Assembly: GCF_003952465.1 (NCBI RefSeq)
Contig: NZ_CP034448.1
Coordinates: 744,001 to 808,000, forward strand
Source: Mesorhizobium sp. M1B.F.Ca.ET.045.04.1.1
Lineage (GTDB): Bacteria > Pseudomonadota > Alphaproteobacteria > Rhizobiales > Rhizobiaceae
Length of the DNA: 64,000 nucleotides
Reading direction: 5' to 3'
Part shown: positions 55,061 through 63,620 of the stretch, piece after piece
Layout: every line of letters begins with the position of its first letter
How positions within the stretch are numbered: position 1 is the first letter of the stretch
Made by a program: the position numbers and the translations under genes
Notes under the pieces: generated by a model
Database searches by the model: none
What the model was told of the DNA's origin: nothing
What the model saw: only the letters and a program-made list of their open reading frames with translations

Positions 55061-55375
55061 TCACCCGACCTGAATGAGGACTTTTCCGGCGTCGACCTTG
55101 ACCGGATAGGTCTTGAGGTTGACGCAGACCGGCGCGCCGCGCGCGTCGCCGGTCTTGTAGTTGAAGCGGCCATTGTGCTTCGGGCATTCGATGATGTCGT
55201 CCATCACCAGCCCGTCGGCCAGATGCACCTTCTCATGCGAGCACAGGCCGTCGGTCGCGAAATATTCGTCCTCCGGGCTGCGATAGATGGCGTAGGTGCG
55301 GCCGGCATGGTCGAACCGCATCACGTCCTCCTCGTCGATGTCTCCGGCCGCGCAGGCCTCGACCCAGTCGCTCAT
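55061..55375 (-). CDS. mocE: MocE-type Rieske 2Fe-2S ferredoxin
   Basis: The 104-residue ferredoxin binds a Rieske cluster through C45-x-H47 in GLCSHEKVHL and C64-x2-H67 in CPKHNGRFN. It is a soluble electron carrier. In rhizopine users MocE passes electrons to MocD for O-demethylation of 3-O-methyl-scyllo-inosamine. GGAGG precedes the ATG at 55375. It lies between the desaturase-like oxygenase and the reductase on one strand. Confidence 0.87.
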   Translation of the reverse strand: MSDWVEACAAGDIDEEDVMRFDHAGRTYAIYRSPEDEYFATDGLCSHEKVHLADGLVMDDIIECPKHNGRFNYKTGDARGAPVCVNLKTYPVKVDAGKVLIQVG

Positions 55376-55419
55376 GTCGTCCTCCAGCGAAAATAGATGG
55401 TCGGTTGTGTCGAAACCGG

Positions 55420-56526
55420 TCACTCGGCGGCGGCCGCCGCCGGGTTGTCGCTGTGCAGCTCTTCCCGATAGGGTTTCGCCGTCGGCGGCAGCTCGCGCTT
55501 CAGGAAATAATCCTCGTTGCGCAGCTGGCGCAGGAAGGCGGGAACCATCTCGCGGTAGCCGGCCAGGATCGACGGCGTCGGCGCCGGCAGATCGTGCTTG
55601 ATCAGCGCGTGCAGCTTCGGCAGCGCGTGATAGGGCACCATCGGGAACATGTGGTGCTCCACATGGTAGTTCATGTTCCAGTAGATGAACCGGCTGACCG
55701 GGTTCATGTAGACGGTGCGGCTGTTCAGGCGGTGGTCGATGACGTTGTCGGCGAGGCCGCCATGCTGCAGCAGTCCTGTCATGACGTGATGCCAGGCGCC
55801 ATAGAGGCGGGGCAGGCCGACGAGCATCAGCGGCAGCCATGAATGCAGATAAAGCGCCAGCGCGACGGTCGCGATGTAGATGGCGAGCCAGATGCGGGCG
55901 GCGCGGATAGCCTTCGGCTGCTCCTGCTCCGGAATGAAGGTCTTTTCCGCGGCGCTGATGACGCCGGCGGCATTGCGCACCATGTCGGTCATCGCGTGCC
56001 AGGCGTCGAGAATGCCGAAGAAGTTCAGGACAAGGCGCAGAAGGTCCGGCGGCCGCATGACGGCGATCTCGGGATCGCGGCCGACGATGATGGTGTCGGT
56101 GTGGTGGCGCGTGTGGCTCCAGCGCCAGGTCACCGGATTGCGCATGATCATGAAGCAGGCAAGCTGGTAGACGGCATCGTTCATCCACTGGGTGCGGAAG
56201 GCGGTGCCGTGGCCGCATTCGTGCCAGCGGGAATCGGTCGAGGAGCCGTAGAGCGTGCCATAGACGAAGAAGAACGGCACGCACCACCAGCTGCCCCAGA
56301 ACCAGGCGCCGCCCGCGCCGCTGAGGATCAGCGCGCCGAGCCAGACGATGGTGTCGCGGATCGCCGGCTGATCGGAGCGCTGCATCAGCTCCTTCATCTG
56401 CTTGCGCAGGATCTCGGTATGGTACCACTCGGCCGCCGAAAGCCCGTTCTCGACCGCGCGCCTGGCGTCGCGGCCGGTCAGGCTGTAGTCGCGTCCGGAC
56501 GGCGCCGAAGGCGTGATTGCCGTCAT
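55420..56526 (-). CDS. mocD: MocD-like membrane di-iron oxygenase/desaturase
   Basis: The 368-residue membrane protein carries the three histidine boxes of fatty acid desaturase-like di-iron enzymes: H102-E-C-G-H106, H138-T-R-H-H142 and H288-V-E-H-H292. Hydrophobic segments lie around 57-92, 115-130 and 210-240. MocD of rhizobia belongs to this family and is needed for rhizopine demethylation. Desaturation or hydroxylation of another compound remains possible. The ATG at 56526 follows a GGAGGA site. It is divergent from the LacI-type regulator. Confidence 0.83.
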   Translation of the reverse strand: MTAITPSAPSGRDYSLTGRDARRAVENGLSAAEWYHTEILRKQMKELMQRSDQPAIRDTIVWLGALILSGAGGAWFWGSWWCVPFFFVYGTLYGSSTDSRWHECGHGTAFRTQWMNDAVYQLACFMIMRNPVTWRWSHTRHHTDTIIVGRDPEIAVMRPPDLLRLVLNFFGILDAWHAMTDMVRNAAGVISAAEKTFIPEQEQPKAIRAARIWLAIYIATVALALYLHSWLPLMLVGLPRLYGAWHHVMTGLLQHGGLADNVIDHRLNSRTVYMNPVSRFIYWNMNYHVEHHMFPMVPYHALPKLHALIKHDLPAPTPSILAGYREMVPAFLRQLRNEDYFLKRELPPTAKPYREELHSDNPAAAAAE

Positions 56527-56702
56527 TTCGAGTTCCTCCATCAGCACTTGGCGAATGGCCCTATGCGGTGCCCGGTTCGCGCATGGCTGGCTTCGACTTC
56601 ACCATAGCTTCAAGCCATGATAGCCTCAACGTCACAAAGATAGATTCTATCATTTCCTATCAGGATGAGCTACTCTCAAGTCGAGCAGGCGATGGAGCAT
56701 TC
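56527..56702. promoter_or_regulatory. Divergent mocD / regulator promoter region with repeated TGATAG half-sites
   Basis: Within 176 bases I see TGATAG (56618-56623), CTATCA (56647-56652) and CTATCA again (56657-56662), ten bases apart start to start. The palindrome GATAGATTCTATC lies at 56639-56651. This AT-rich block is a good candidate operator for the adjacent LacI-type regulator. Confidence 0.55.
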
Positions 56703-57734
56703 ATGGCAAGGCGGCCGACAATCACCGATCTCGCGCGCGTTTCCGGCGTCAGCGTCGCCACCGTCGACAGGGTGCTGAACAACCGCCTGCCGGTGCGCGA
56801 GGAAACGGCGCGCCGGGTCTACGAGGCGGCGACCGATATCGGCTATCACGCCGCCGGGCTGATCAAGCAGCGCATGCGCCAGGAAATGCCGGAATACCGC
56901 CTCGGCTTCCTGCTGCTGCGCGGCAACGATGTCTTCTACGGCGATTTCGCGCGCGAGCTGGAACTGGCGGTGTCGCAATCGCAACGCATCCGTGGCGTCG
57001 CGACGATCGACTTCGCCGCTTCGCTGGCGCCCGACGAGATCGCCGCCCAGATGCGCAGGCTGGCGGCGAAGTCCAGGGCCATCGCCGTCGTCGGCCCGGA
57101 CCACCCGACGCTGACGGCGGTGGTCGAGGCGCTGAAGGCGAGAGGGCAACCGGTCTTCTCGCTGCTGTCCGACTTCGCCGCCGGCATCCGCGAGGGCTAT
57201 GTCGGCCTCGACAACCGCAAGGTCGGCCGCACCGCGGCCTGGATGATCGCCAAGGCGGCGAAGAAGCCGGGCAAGGTCGCGCTTTTCGTCGGCAGCCACC
57301 GCTTCCACGGCCATGAATTGCGCGAGATCGGCTTCCGCTCCTATTTCCGCGAGCACGCGCCGGACTTCACCGTGATGGAAACGCTGGTCAATCTGGAAGC
57401 CAACCAGGTGACGCATGATGCGATGCTCGACCTTCTGGCCCGGCATCCGGACCTGGCCGGCTGCTATGTCGCCGGCGGCGGGATGGAAGGCGCGGTCGCG
57501 GCGCTGAGGGCGGCAAAGCCTGAAAACATGCCGGTGGTCATCTGCAACGAGATCAACGCCTTCTCGCGCGCAGCCCTTGCCGACAACATCCTCACCATGG
57601 TGATCTCGACACCGCTGGCGGCGCTTTGCCGCGAGCTTGTCGGCCTGATGGCGCATGCCATCGAGAGCGGCGCCGCCAATGCGCCCGGCCAGACTTTCCT
57701 GCCCTTCGACATCTATCTGCCGGAAAACATCTGA
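56703..57734 (+). CDS. LacI family transcriptional regulator
   Basis: The 343-residue product has an N-terminal helix-turn-helix and hinge (PTITDLARVSGVSVATVDRV, then NNRLPVREETARRVYEAA). A periplasmic-binding-like sensor domain for a sugar-like effector follows (YRLGFLLLRGNDVFYGDF, then CYVAGGGMEGAVAAL). It probably controls both the mocDEF-like genes and the ABC importer that flank it. The likely effector is the imported sugar or cyclitol or an intermediate. The start at 56703 is chosen by family N-terminus. Confidence 0.92.
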   Translation: MARRPTITDLARVSGVSVATVDRVLNNRLPVREETARRVYEAATDIGYHAAGLIKQRMRQEMPEYRLGFLLLRGNDVFYGDFARELELAVSQSQRIRGVATIDFAASLAPDEIAAQMRRLAAKSRAIAVVGPDHPTLTAVVEALKARGQPVFSLLSDFAAGIREGYVGLDNRKVGRTAAWMIAKAAKKPGKVALFVGSHRFHGHELREIGFRSYFREHAPDFTVMETLVNLEANQVTHDAMLDLLARHPDLAGCYVAGGGMEGAVAALRAAKPENMPVVICNEINAFSRAALADNILTMVISTPLAALCRELVGLMAHAIESGAANAPGQTFLPFDIYLPENI

Positions 57735-58105
57735 GCCGCCATTCGCCGGAATGATGTGATCCATCAGGCTGATGGAATTCTTTCGCGCTGGGATTTGGCC
57801 CAAGATTCGCCGCGGAATGCACCCGTCCCCCGGCCACGGAGGGCGCTGCAGGCTGACCGGCAATGAAAATCCGGCATGTCCATTCCGAATCTCCCTTGAC
57901 GTCGCCAAGCGAAATGGAATAAATATTTCACCAACTGGGCATTTTGGTTCTTTCGTTCCGGAACATCTGTTTCAAACAGAGGACCAGGCGTTCCATTTGC
58001 GCAAGGAGAACGCCGTCGGAGCGGCCAAAGGGAGAGATTCCCCGGAGAGATCGGGGATTCCGGTTCAATCGGTGCAGCCGGACACCAAGTGGAGGAGAAA
58101 CTAAA
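57735..58105 (+). promoter_or_regulatory. Regulatory region upstream of the ABC binding-protein gene
   Basis: The 371-base gap has no credible gene but several dyads. TCCATCAG-G-CTGATGGA is at 57760-57776 and may be a hairpin after the regulator gene. GTTCCGGAAC is near 57955, and TCTGTTT-C-AAACAGA at 57966-57980. GGCGTTC/GAACGCC arms follow, and a GATTCCCCG/CGGGGATT hairpin precedes the GGAGGAG site. The TCTGTTTCAAACAGA dyad is the best operator candidate. Confidence 0.45.
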
Positions 58106-59047
58106 ATGAAGAAACTGCTTTTGGGCGTCGCGCTATCGGCGCTGATGAGTTCGTCCGCCTTCGCCGCCAAGATCGGCGTTTCGATGGCTCTTTTCGACGA
58201 CAACTTCCTGACCGTGCTGCGCAACGGCATGATCGCGCAGGCCAAGGGCATGGACGGCGTCGAGCTGCAGGTCGAGGACGCGCAGAACGACGTCGCCAAG
58301 CAGCTCGACCAGATCAAGAACTTCGCCGCTTCCGGCGTCGACGCCATCATCGTCAACCCGGTCGACACCTCGGCCACCCAGGCGATGTCGGATGCGGCCG
58401 CCGCGGCCAAGATCCCGCTGGTCTATGTCAACCGCGAGCCGGTCAATGTCGATAAATTGCCCGACAACCAGGCCTTCGTCGCTTCGAACGAGGCCGAATC
58501 CGGCACGCTCGAGACCAAGGAAGCCTGCCGCCTGCTCAAGGAAGCCGGCAAGAAGGAAGCCAATGTCTATGTGATCATGGGCGAGCTGTCGAACCAGGCC
58601 GCGGTGCAGCGGACCAAGGACATCGACGAAGTGATCGCCACGCCGGACTGCAATTTCATCAAGATCATCGACAAGCAGACCTCGAACTGGAAGCGTGACG
58701 AAGCGCAGAACCTGATGACCAACTGGCTGTCGTCCGGCAAGGCGTTCGACGGCGTCATCGCCAACAACGACGAAAGCGCCATCGGCGCGATCCAGGCGAT
58801 GAAGGCAGCCAACATCGACATGAAGTCGGTCGTGGTCGGCGGCGTCGACGCCACCCAGGACGCGCTGGCCGCGATGCAGGCTGGCGATCTCGACGTGACG
58901 GTCTTCCAGGACGCGGCCGGCCAGGGCGCCGGCGCGCTCGATGCGGCGCTGAAGCTCGCCAAGGGCGAGAAGGTGGAGCACAAGGTCTATATCCCCTTCC
59001 AGCTCGTCACACCGGCGAACATCGACAAGTTCTTGAAGAAGAACTGA
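58106..59047 (+). CDS. Sugar/cyclitol ABC transporter substrate-binding protein
   Basis: The 313-residue periplasmic protein has a signal peptide cleaved near residue 20 (S-A-F-A). It is of the ribose/MocB/IbpA cluster: SMALFDDNFLTVLRNGM, VDAIIVNPVDTSATQAM, LVYVNREPV and VIANNDESAIGAIQAM. It delivers a sugar-like ligand to the permease downstream. GGAGGAG precedes the ATG. A role in uptake of inositol or rhizopine-like compounds is inferred from context. Confidence 0.9.
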   Translation: MKKLLLGVALSALMSSSAFAAKIGVSMALFDDNFLTVLRNGMIAQAKGMDGVELQVEDAQNDVAKQLDQIKNFAASGVDAIIVNPVDTSATQAMSDAAAAAKIPLVYVNREPVNVDKLPDNQAFVASNEAESGTLETKEACRLLKEAGKKEANVYVIMGELSNQAAVQRTKDIDEVIATPDCNFIKIIDKQTSNWKRDEAQNLMTNWLSSGKAFDGVIANNDESAIGAIQAMKAANIDMKSVVVGGVDATQDALAAMQAGDLDVTVFQDAAGQGAGALDAALKLAKGEKVEHKVYIPFQLVTPANIDKFLKKN

Positions 59048-59065
59048 GGCTGCGCTTCTCAAGAG

Positions 59066-59107
59066 TAATTCCAGGAAAAGTGTGAAACGGTTTTCCGTCC
59101 GGAATTG
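59066..59107. repeat. Short palindromic repeat, family C copy 4
   Basis: TAATTCCAGGAAAAGTGTGA and CGGTTTTCCGTCCGGAATTG are the family C arms. It separates the binding-protein gene from the permease gene and may shape mRNA stability between them. Confidence 0.87.
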
Positions 59108-59242
59108 CTCAAAACAAGAGTGGAGCGGCGCTCCGACGCATCGGACTGGCTGAAACCGGCCGCTGATAGAGCGGCGCTGCTCCCTTCTTTCTCCCGCCCC
59201 ACCGGGCGGGAGAGCGGGCGCGGTCATTCGGAGGAAGAAGAC

Positions 59243-60319
59243 GTGTCACAGACATCGCATGGCATTGGCGGGCTGAGCTATGACGCCAAGAAGCGCCCCT
59301 GGCCTGCAGAGTTCAACGTGTTCCTGGCGCTGGTCATCCTGGTCGGCGCGTTCGAGCTGATCGGCCGCGTCTTCCTCGGCGACAGCTTCCTGTTCAACAC
59401 CCGTGAAAATGTCAGTGGGATCTTCAACGAGGCCCGCCTGCAGATCATCATCCTGCAGGTGTCGATCGTCGGCATCATCGCCATCGGCGTGACGCAAGTC
59501 ATCATCAGCGGCGGCATCGACCTGTCCTCGGGGTCGATCGTGGGCGCAACGGCGATGATCGCCATGAGCTTCGCGCAGGTAGCGACGGTCAACGGCAACC
59601 CCAACCCCAAGGCGATGTTCCTGGCGCAGGGCTGGACCGATCTGCCGGTGATCGTGCCGCTGCTGGTCGCCATCGCCTGCGGCCTCGTCGCCGGTCTCGT
59701 CAATGGCGCGCTGATCGCTTACACGCGCATCCCGCCCTTCATCGCCACGCTCGGTATGATGGTCACGGCGCGCGGCATCGCCAAATGGTGGTCGAAGGGT
59801 CAGCCGATCTCGTTCCCCACCGACAGCTTCGCCGCGATCGGCAAGGGGCTGATGCCGGTCGTCATCTTCATCTCGCTGGCGATCCTGTTCCAGCTCATCT
59901 TGAGCTACACCCGATACGGCAAGCACTGTTACGCCATCGGCTCCAACGAGGACGCCGCGCGCATGTCGGGCATCAAGATCGCCAACCACAAGGTGCTGGT
60001 CTATGTGATCGCCGGCATCCTCGCCTCGATCGCCGCGGTGGTGCTCTCGTCGAAAAACCTCACCGCCCAGGCCGGCATGGGCGTGATGTACGAGCTCGAC
60101 GCCATCGCAATGGCGGTCATCGGCGGCGTCTCGCTCTCGGGCGGCCGCGGGTCTATCATCGGCACCGTGATCGGCTCGCTGATCTTCGGCGTCATCATCT
60201 CCGGCTTCACCTTCCTGCGCCTCGACGCCTACTACCAGGAGATGGTCAAGGGCGTGATCATCGTCGGCGCAGTCGTTCTCGATCAATGGCGCCAGCGCCG
60301 CCGGGCGATAGGAGCTTGA
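59243..60319 (+). CDS. Sugar ABC transporter permease (RbsC/FrcC type)
   Basis: The 358-residue inner-membrane protein has about nine to ten hydrophobic segments. GVTQVIISGGIDLSSGSIVG, PPFIATLGMMVTARGIA, YAIGSNEDAARMSGI and GGVSLSGGRGSIIGTVIG are the family signatures. It probably forms a homodimer channel with the ATPase that follows. I chose the GTG at 59243 because GGAGGAAG lies just upstream; the frame extends to 59105 through repeat sequence without a better start. Confidence 0.93.
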   Translation: MSQTSHGIGGLSYDAKKRPWPAEFNVFLALVILVGAFELIGRVFLGDSFLFNTRENVSGIFNEARLQIIILQVSIVGIIAIGVTQVIISGGIDLSSGSIVGATAMIAMSFAQVATVNGNPNPKAMFLAQGWTDLPVIVPLLVAIACGLVAGLVNGALIAYTRIPPFIATLGMMVTARGIAKWWSKGQPISFPTDSFAAIGKGLMPVVIFISLAILFQLILSYTRYGKHCYAIGSNEDAARMSGIKIANHKVLVYVIAGILASIAAVVLSSKNLTAQAGMGVMYELDAIAMAVIGGVSLSGGRGSIIGTVIGSLIFGVIISGFTFLRLDAYYQEMVKGVIIVGAVVLDQWRQRRRAIGA

Positions 60320-60321
60320 CC

Positions 60322-61092
60322 ATGTCCGACATCGTTCTGAAAACCGAAAACCTCACCAAGCACTATGGCGGCGTGCATGCGCTGCAGGAGGCGAACTTCG
60401 AGCTGCGCAAGGGCGAGCATGTCGCCATCATGGGCGACAACGGCGCCGGCAAGTCGACCTTCGTGCGCCAGATCACCGGCGTCGAGCAGCGCACCGACGG
60501 CAAGATCTGGTTCGACGGCAATGAAGTGAACTTCGCCGGCCCGATCGAGGCGCGCGAGGCCGGCATCGAGACGGTGTTCCAGAACCTCGCTCTGGCCGAC
60601 GATCTCGACGTTCCGTCGAACCTGTTCCTCGGCCGCGAGAAGGTGCTGTTCAACCTCGGGCCGTTCTCGATCCTCGACCGCAAGGCGATGCGCAAGGCTA
60701 CGGAGGCAGCACTTGTCCGCACGGCAGTGAAGATCCCGAACCTTTCCAGCACCATCCGCCACATGTCGGGCGGCCAGCGTCAGTGCGTGGCGATCGCCCG
60801 TACCGCGACGTTCGCTTCCAAGCTCATCATCATGGATGAGCCGACGGCGGCCCTCGGCGTGCAGGAAACAGCCCAAGTCGAAAACATCATCCGCACGCTC
60901 AAGGAAAACGGCGAGCCGCTGATCCTGATCAGCCACAACATGCGCCAGGTGTTCGATCTGGTCGACCGCATCGTCGTCTTCCGCCGCGGCCGCATCGTCG
61001 CCAATTTGCGCAAGCAGGACACCGACGGCAACGACATCGTCGCCTATATCACCGGCGCCAAGACCGGACAGGCCGAACTCCAGGCCGCCTGA
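60322..61092 (+). CDS. Sugar ABC transporter ATP-binding protein, single domain
   Basis: The 256-residue ATPase has Walker A GDNGAGKST, signature MSGGQRQ, Walker B LIIMDEPTAAL and the switch His in LISHNMRQV. Unlike RbsA or XylG (about 500 residues, two domains) it has one ABC domain, as in fructose-type FrcA, so it should work as a dimer. It begins two bases after the permease stop. Confidence 0.94.
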   Translation: MSDIVLKTENLTKHYGGVHALQEANFELRKGEHVAIMGDNGAGKSTFVRQITGVEQRTDGKIWFDGNEVNFAGPIEAREAGIETVFQNLALADDLDVPSNLFLGREKVLFNLGPFSILDRKAMRKATEAALVRTAVKIPNLSSTIRHMSGGQRQCVAIARTATFASKLIIMDEPTAALGVQETAQVENIIRTLKENGEPLILISHNMRQVFDLVDRIVVFRRGRIVANLRKQDTDGNDIVAYITGAKTGQAELQAA

Positions 61093-61119
61093 CAGGCGTC
61101 ACGACGGGACCAACCAATC

Positions 61120-61141
61120 GTCCGCGCCGAGAGGCGCGGAC
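61120..61141 (+). terminator. Hairpin between the ATPase and dehydrogenase genes
   Basis: GTCCGCGCC, GAGA loop, GGCGCGGAC form a perfect 9-bp stem followed by ATGTTTTA. It is either a weak terminator or a processing signal within the operon. Confidence 0.72.
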
Positions 61142-61172
61142 ATGTTTTAGAACCATCCTCGAAGGACATTCC

Positions 61173-62165
61173 ATGACACTCCGCTTCGCTCTTCTCGGTG
61201 CCGGTCGTATCGGCAAGGTGCATGCCCGCGCCGTTGCCTCAAACCCGCAGGCCAAACTGGTTGCCGTGGCCGACGCCTTCGAGAAGGCGGCGACGGAGCT
61301 CGCCTCCGCCTATGGCGCGGAAGTGCGCACCATCGCGGCAATAGAGCAGGCCAAGGACATCGACGCCGTCATCATCTGCACGCCGACCGACACCCATGCC
61401 GATCTCATCGAGCGTTTCGCCAAGGCCGGAAAGGCGATCTTCTGCGAGAAGCCGATCGACCTCGACGTCAAGCGCGTTGAGCAGTGCCTCGCCGTGGTCG
61501 AGAAGGCCAATGCTGTGCTGATGGTCGGCTTCAACCGCCGCTTCGATCCGCATTTCGCCGCCGTCCGCAAGGCGATCGACGACGGCGCCATCGGCGCGGT
61601 CGAGATGGTCACCATCACCTCGCGCGATCCCGGCGCGCCGCCGCTCGACTATATCGCCCGCTCCGGCGGCATCTTTCGCGATATGACCATCCATGACTTC
61701 GACATGGCGCGCTTCCTGCTGGGCGAGGAGCCGGTGGCGGTCAGCGCCCATGCCTCGGTGCTGGTCGACAAGAAGATTGGCGATGCCGGCGATTTCGACT
61801 CGGTCAGCGTCATCCTGGAAACCGCCTCCGGCAAGCAGGCCGTCATCTCCAACTCGCGCCGCGCCACCTATGGCTACGACCAGCGCATCGAGGTGCATGG
61901 CTCGAAAGGCATGGTCGCGGCCGAGAACCAGCGCCCGGTGTCGATCGAGCTTGCCAACGACAAGGGCTATACCCGTCCGCCGCTGCACGACTTCTTCATG
62001 ACCCGCTACATCGACGCCTATGCCAACGAGATCGCGACCTTCATCGCCGCCAACAGCGCCGGCAAGAAGGCCTCGCCGAGCGGCAAGGACGGGCTGGTCG
62101 CGTTGAAGCTGGCCGATGCGGCGCTGAAGTCGGCGAAGACGGGCAAGACCGTTCGCATCGACTGA
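61173..62165 (+). CDS. iolG: Inositol 2-dehydrogenase-like Gfo/Idh oxidoreductase
   Basis: The 330-residue product has an NAD-binding loop ALLGAGRIGKVHA, FCEKPIDLD with the catalytic Lys, and GGIFRDMTIHDFDMARFLLG, the motif of inositol dehydrogenases (IolG/MocA type). It would oxidise an inositol or inosamine to the keto form. MocA of rhizopine catabolism is in the same family. It follows the importer genes on the same strand. Confidence 0.87.
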   Translation: MTLRFALLGAGRIGKVHARAVASNPQAKLVAVADAFEKAATELASAYGAEVRTIAAIEQAKDIDAVIICTPTDTHADLIERFAKAGKAIFCEKPIDLDVKRVEQCLAVVEKANAVLMVGFNRRFDPHFAAVRKAIDDGAIGAVEMVTITSRDPGAPPLDYIARSGGIFRDMTIHDFDMARFLLGEEPVAVSAHASVLVDKKIGDAGDFDSVSVILETASGKQAVISNSRRATYGYDQRIEVHGSKGMVAAENQRPVSIELANDKGYTRPPLHDFFMTRYIDAYANEIATFIAANSAGKKASPSGKDGLVALKLADAALKSAKTGKTVRID

Positions 62166-62543
62166 TCCGATGAGACAGGTATTTCGATGGCGGTCGGATT
62201 GTCTGTCTCCAACGCTTGGCGATTAGCCGGAACGCTTATCACGTCGTCATCCACGGGCGGAGCAAGGAGCGAAGCGACGCGGCGCAGACCCGAGGATCCA
62301 TTCCGTTACATCGGAACGGTGCCAACGGTGCAGAATTCTGCTCCGCTGTGTTCTTCAGCCGGGGTCACGGAATGGATCCTAGGGTCTGCGCTGCGTCGCT
62401 ACGCTCCTTGCTTCGCCCTAGGATGACGACGTTGAGGACGCTTGGACCAAGGTATCAACGTTGCGGCAAGGCACCGGGAGACCGATCGGAACCTCAATGA
62501 ACCTCGAAAATCCATTGGTAGTCAAAAACACAGGAGCACAGCG
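62166..62543. other. Gene-free stretch holding repeat family B copy 2
   Basis: The 378-base gap between the dehydrogenase and the SDR is mainly the 184-bp repeat at 62245-62428. No gene is supported. The SDR ribosome binding site (AGGAG) is at its end. Confidence 0.7.
62245..62428. repeat. 184-bp repeat, family B copy 2
   Basis: The outer arms are CGTCATCC and GGATGACG. GCAAGGAGCGAAGCGACGCG and GGTGCAGAATTCTGCTCCG match copy 1 at 17563, and GTCACGGAATGGATC matches copy 3 at 63364. Confidence 0.92.
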
Positions 62544-63338
62544 ATGAGCGGTTTGGCCGGTCGCAATTCAGAAACGCGCGCCATCGTCACCGGCGGCGCG
62601 CAGGGCATTGGCTTCGCCGTCGCCGAGGCCTTGGCTGATGAGGGCTGCCGTGCGCTGGCGCTGGTCGGCCGCTCGCAGGAGAAGGGCGACAAAGCGGTCG
62701 CCGCGCTCAAGAGGGGCGGCGTCGACGCCATCTTCATCAGCGCCGACGTCGCCAACGTCGGCGATTGCAAGCGCGCCATCGCAACGGCCATCGCCCATTT
62801 CGGCACGCTCAACGCGCTGGTCAACGCCGCCGCCACCTCGGCGCGAGGCTCGCTGATCGAAACCACCGAGGAGGTCTTCGACCAGATATTCGACACCAAT
62901 GTGCGCGGCCCCTTTTTCCTGATGCAGGGCCTTGTCGCGCATCTCCTGGAGCGCAAGGCGCCGGGCTCGATCGTCAACGTGTTGTCGATGTCGGCGCATG
63001 CCGGCCAATCCTTCCTGACCCCCTATTCGACCAGCAAGGGCGCGCTGATGACGCTGACCAAGAATGTCGCCAGCTCCTATCGGCGGAACCGCATCCGCTG
63101 CAACGCCGTGCTGCCCGGCTGGATGGACACCGAGGGCGAGGCGATCGTGCAGAAGAAATGGCACGCCGCGCCCGACGACTGGCTGGAGAAGGCCGAAGCC
63201 GCGCAGCCGATGGGCCAGCTCGTGAAACCGGCGCAGCTTGCCCGGCTGATCACCTATATGCTGAGCCCGCAGGCCGGCGTCATGACCGGCTCGCTGGTCG
63301 ACTACGACCAGAACATTGCCGGCGTGATCGGGGAGTAG
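62544..63338 (+). CDS. Short-chain dehydrogenase/reductase
   Basis: The 264-residue SDR has the NAD(P) loop TGGAQGIG (residues 16-23), NAAAT in place of NNAG, the catalytic Ser region NVLSMSA, and Tyr160/Lys164 in YSTSK. MDTEGEAIVQKKWH in the lid is typical of SDRs that act on sugars or cyclitols. It probably oxidises an intermediate of the imported compound. It is bracketed by two direct copies of repeat B. The ATG at 62544 follows AGGAG. Confidence 0.9.
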   Translation: MSGLAGRNSETRAIVTGGAQGIGFAVAEALADEGCRALALVGRSQEKGDKAVAALKRGGVDAIFISADVANVGDCKRAIATAIAHFGTLNALVNAAATSARGSLIETTEEVFDQIFDTNVRGPFFLMQGLVAHLLERKAPGSIVNVLSMSAHAGQSFLTPYSTSKGALMTLTKNVASSYRRNRIRCNAVLPGWMDTEGEAIVQKKWHAAPDDWLEKAEAAQPMGQLVKPAQLARLITYMLSPQAGVMTGSLVDYDQNIAGVIGE

Positions 63339-63363
63339 CGCAGGGGGGCGACGCCAGTCACTT

Positions 63364-63546
63364 CGTCATCCACGGGCGAAAGCAAGGAGCGAAGCGACGC
63401 GGCGCAGCCCCGAGGATCCAGGCCGCGACTCCAGGGCGTTGCTGCGGTCCAGAATTCTGCATCGCCGCGCTCTTCGGCCAAGGTCACGGAATGGATCCCA
63501 GGGTCTTCGCGACGCCGCTGCGCGGCTGCTTCGCCCTGGGATGACG
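63364..63546. repeat. 183-bp repeat, family B copy 3
   Basis: CGTCATCC and GGATGACG are the outer arms. The inner segments AAGGAGCGAAGCGACGCG, CCAGAATTCTG and GGTCACGGAATGGATCC match copy 2, in the same orientation. Confidence 0.92.
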
Positions 63547-63620
63547 AAATCGCGAAGGTTCGGCCCCATCCGAAATTGCCTGCCAATCAAGCACGTGACA
63601 AGCGCCCCGGCATCGACTAT

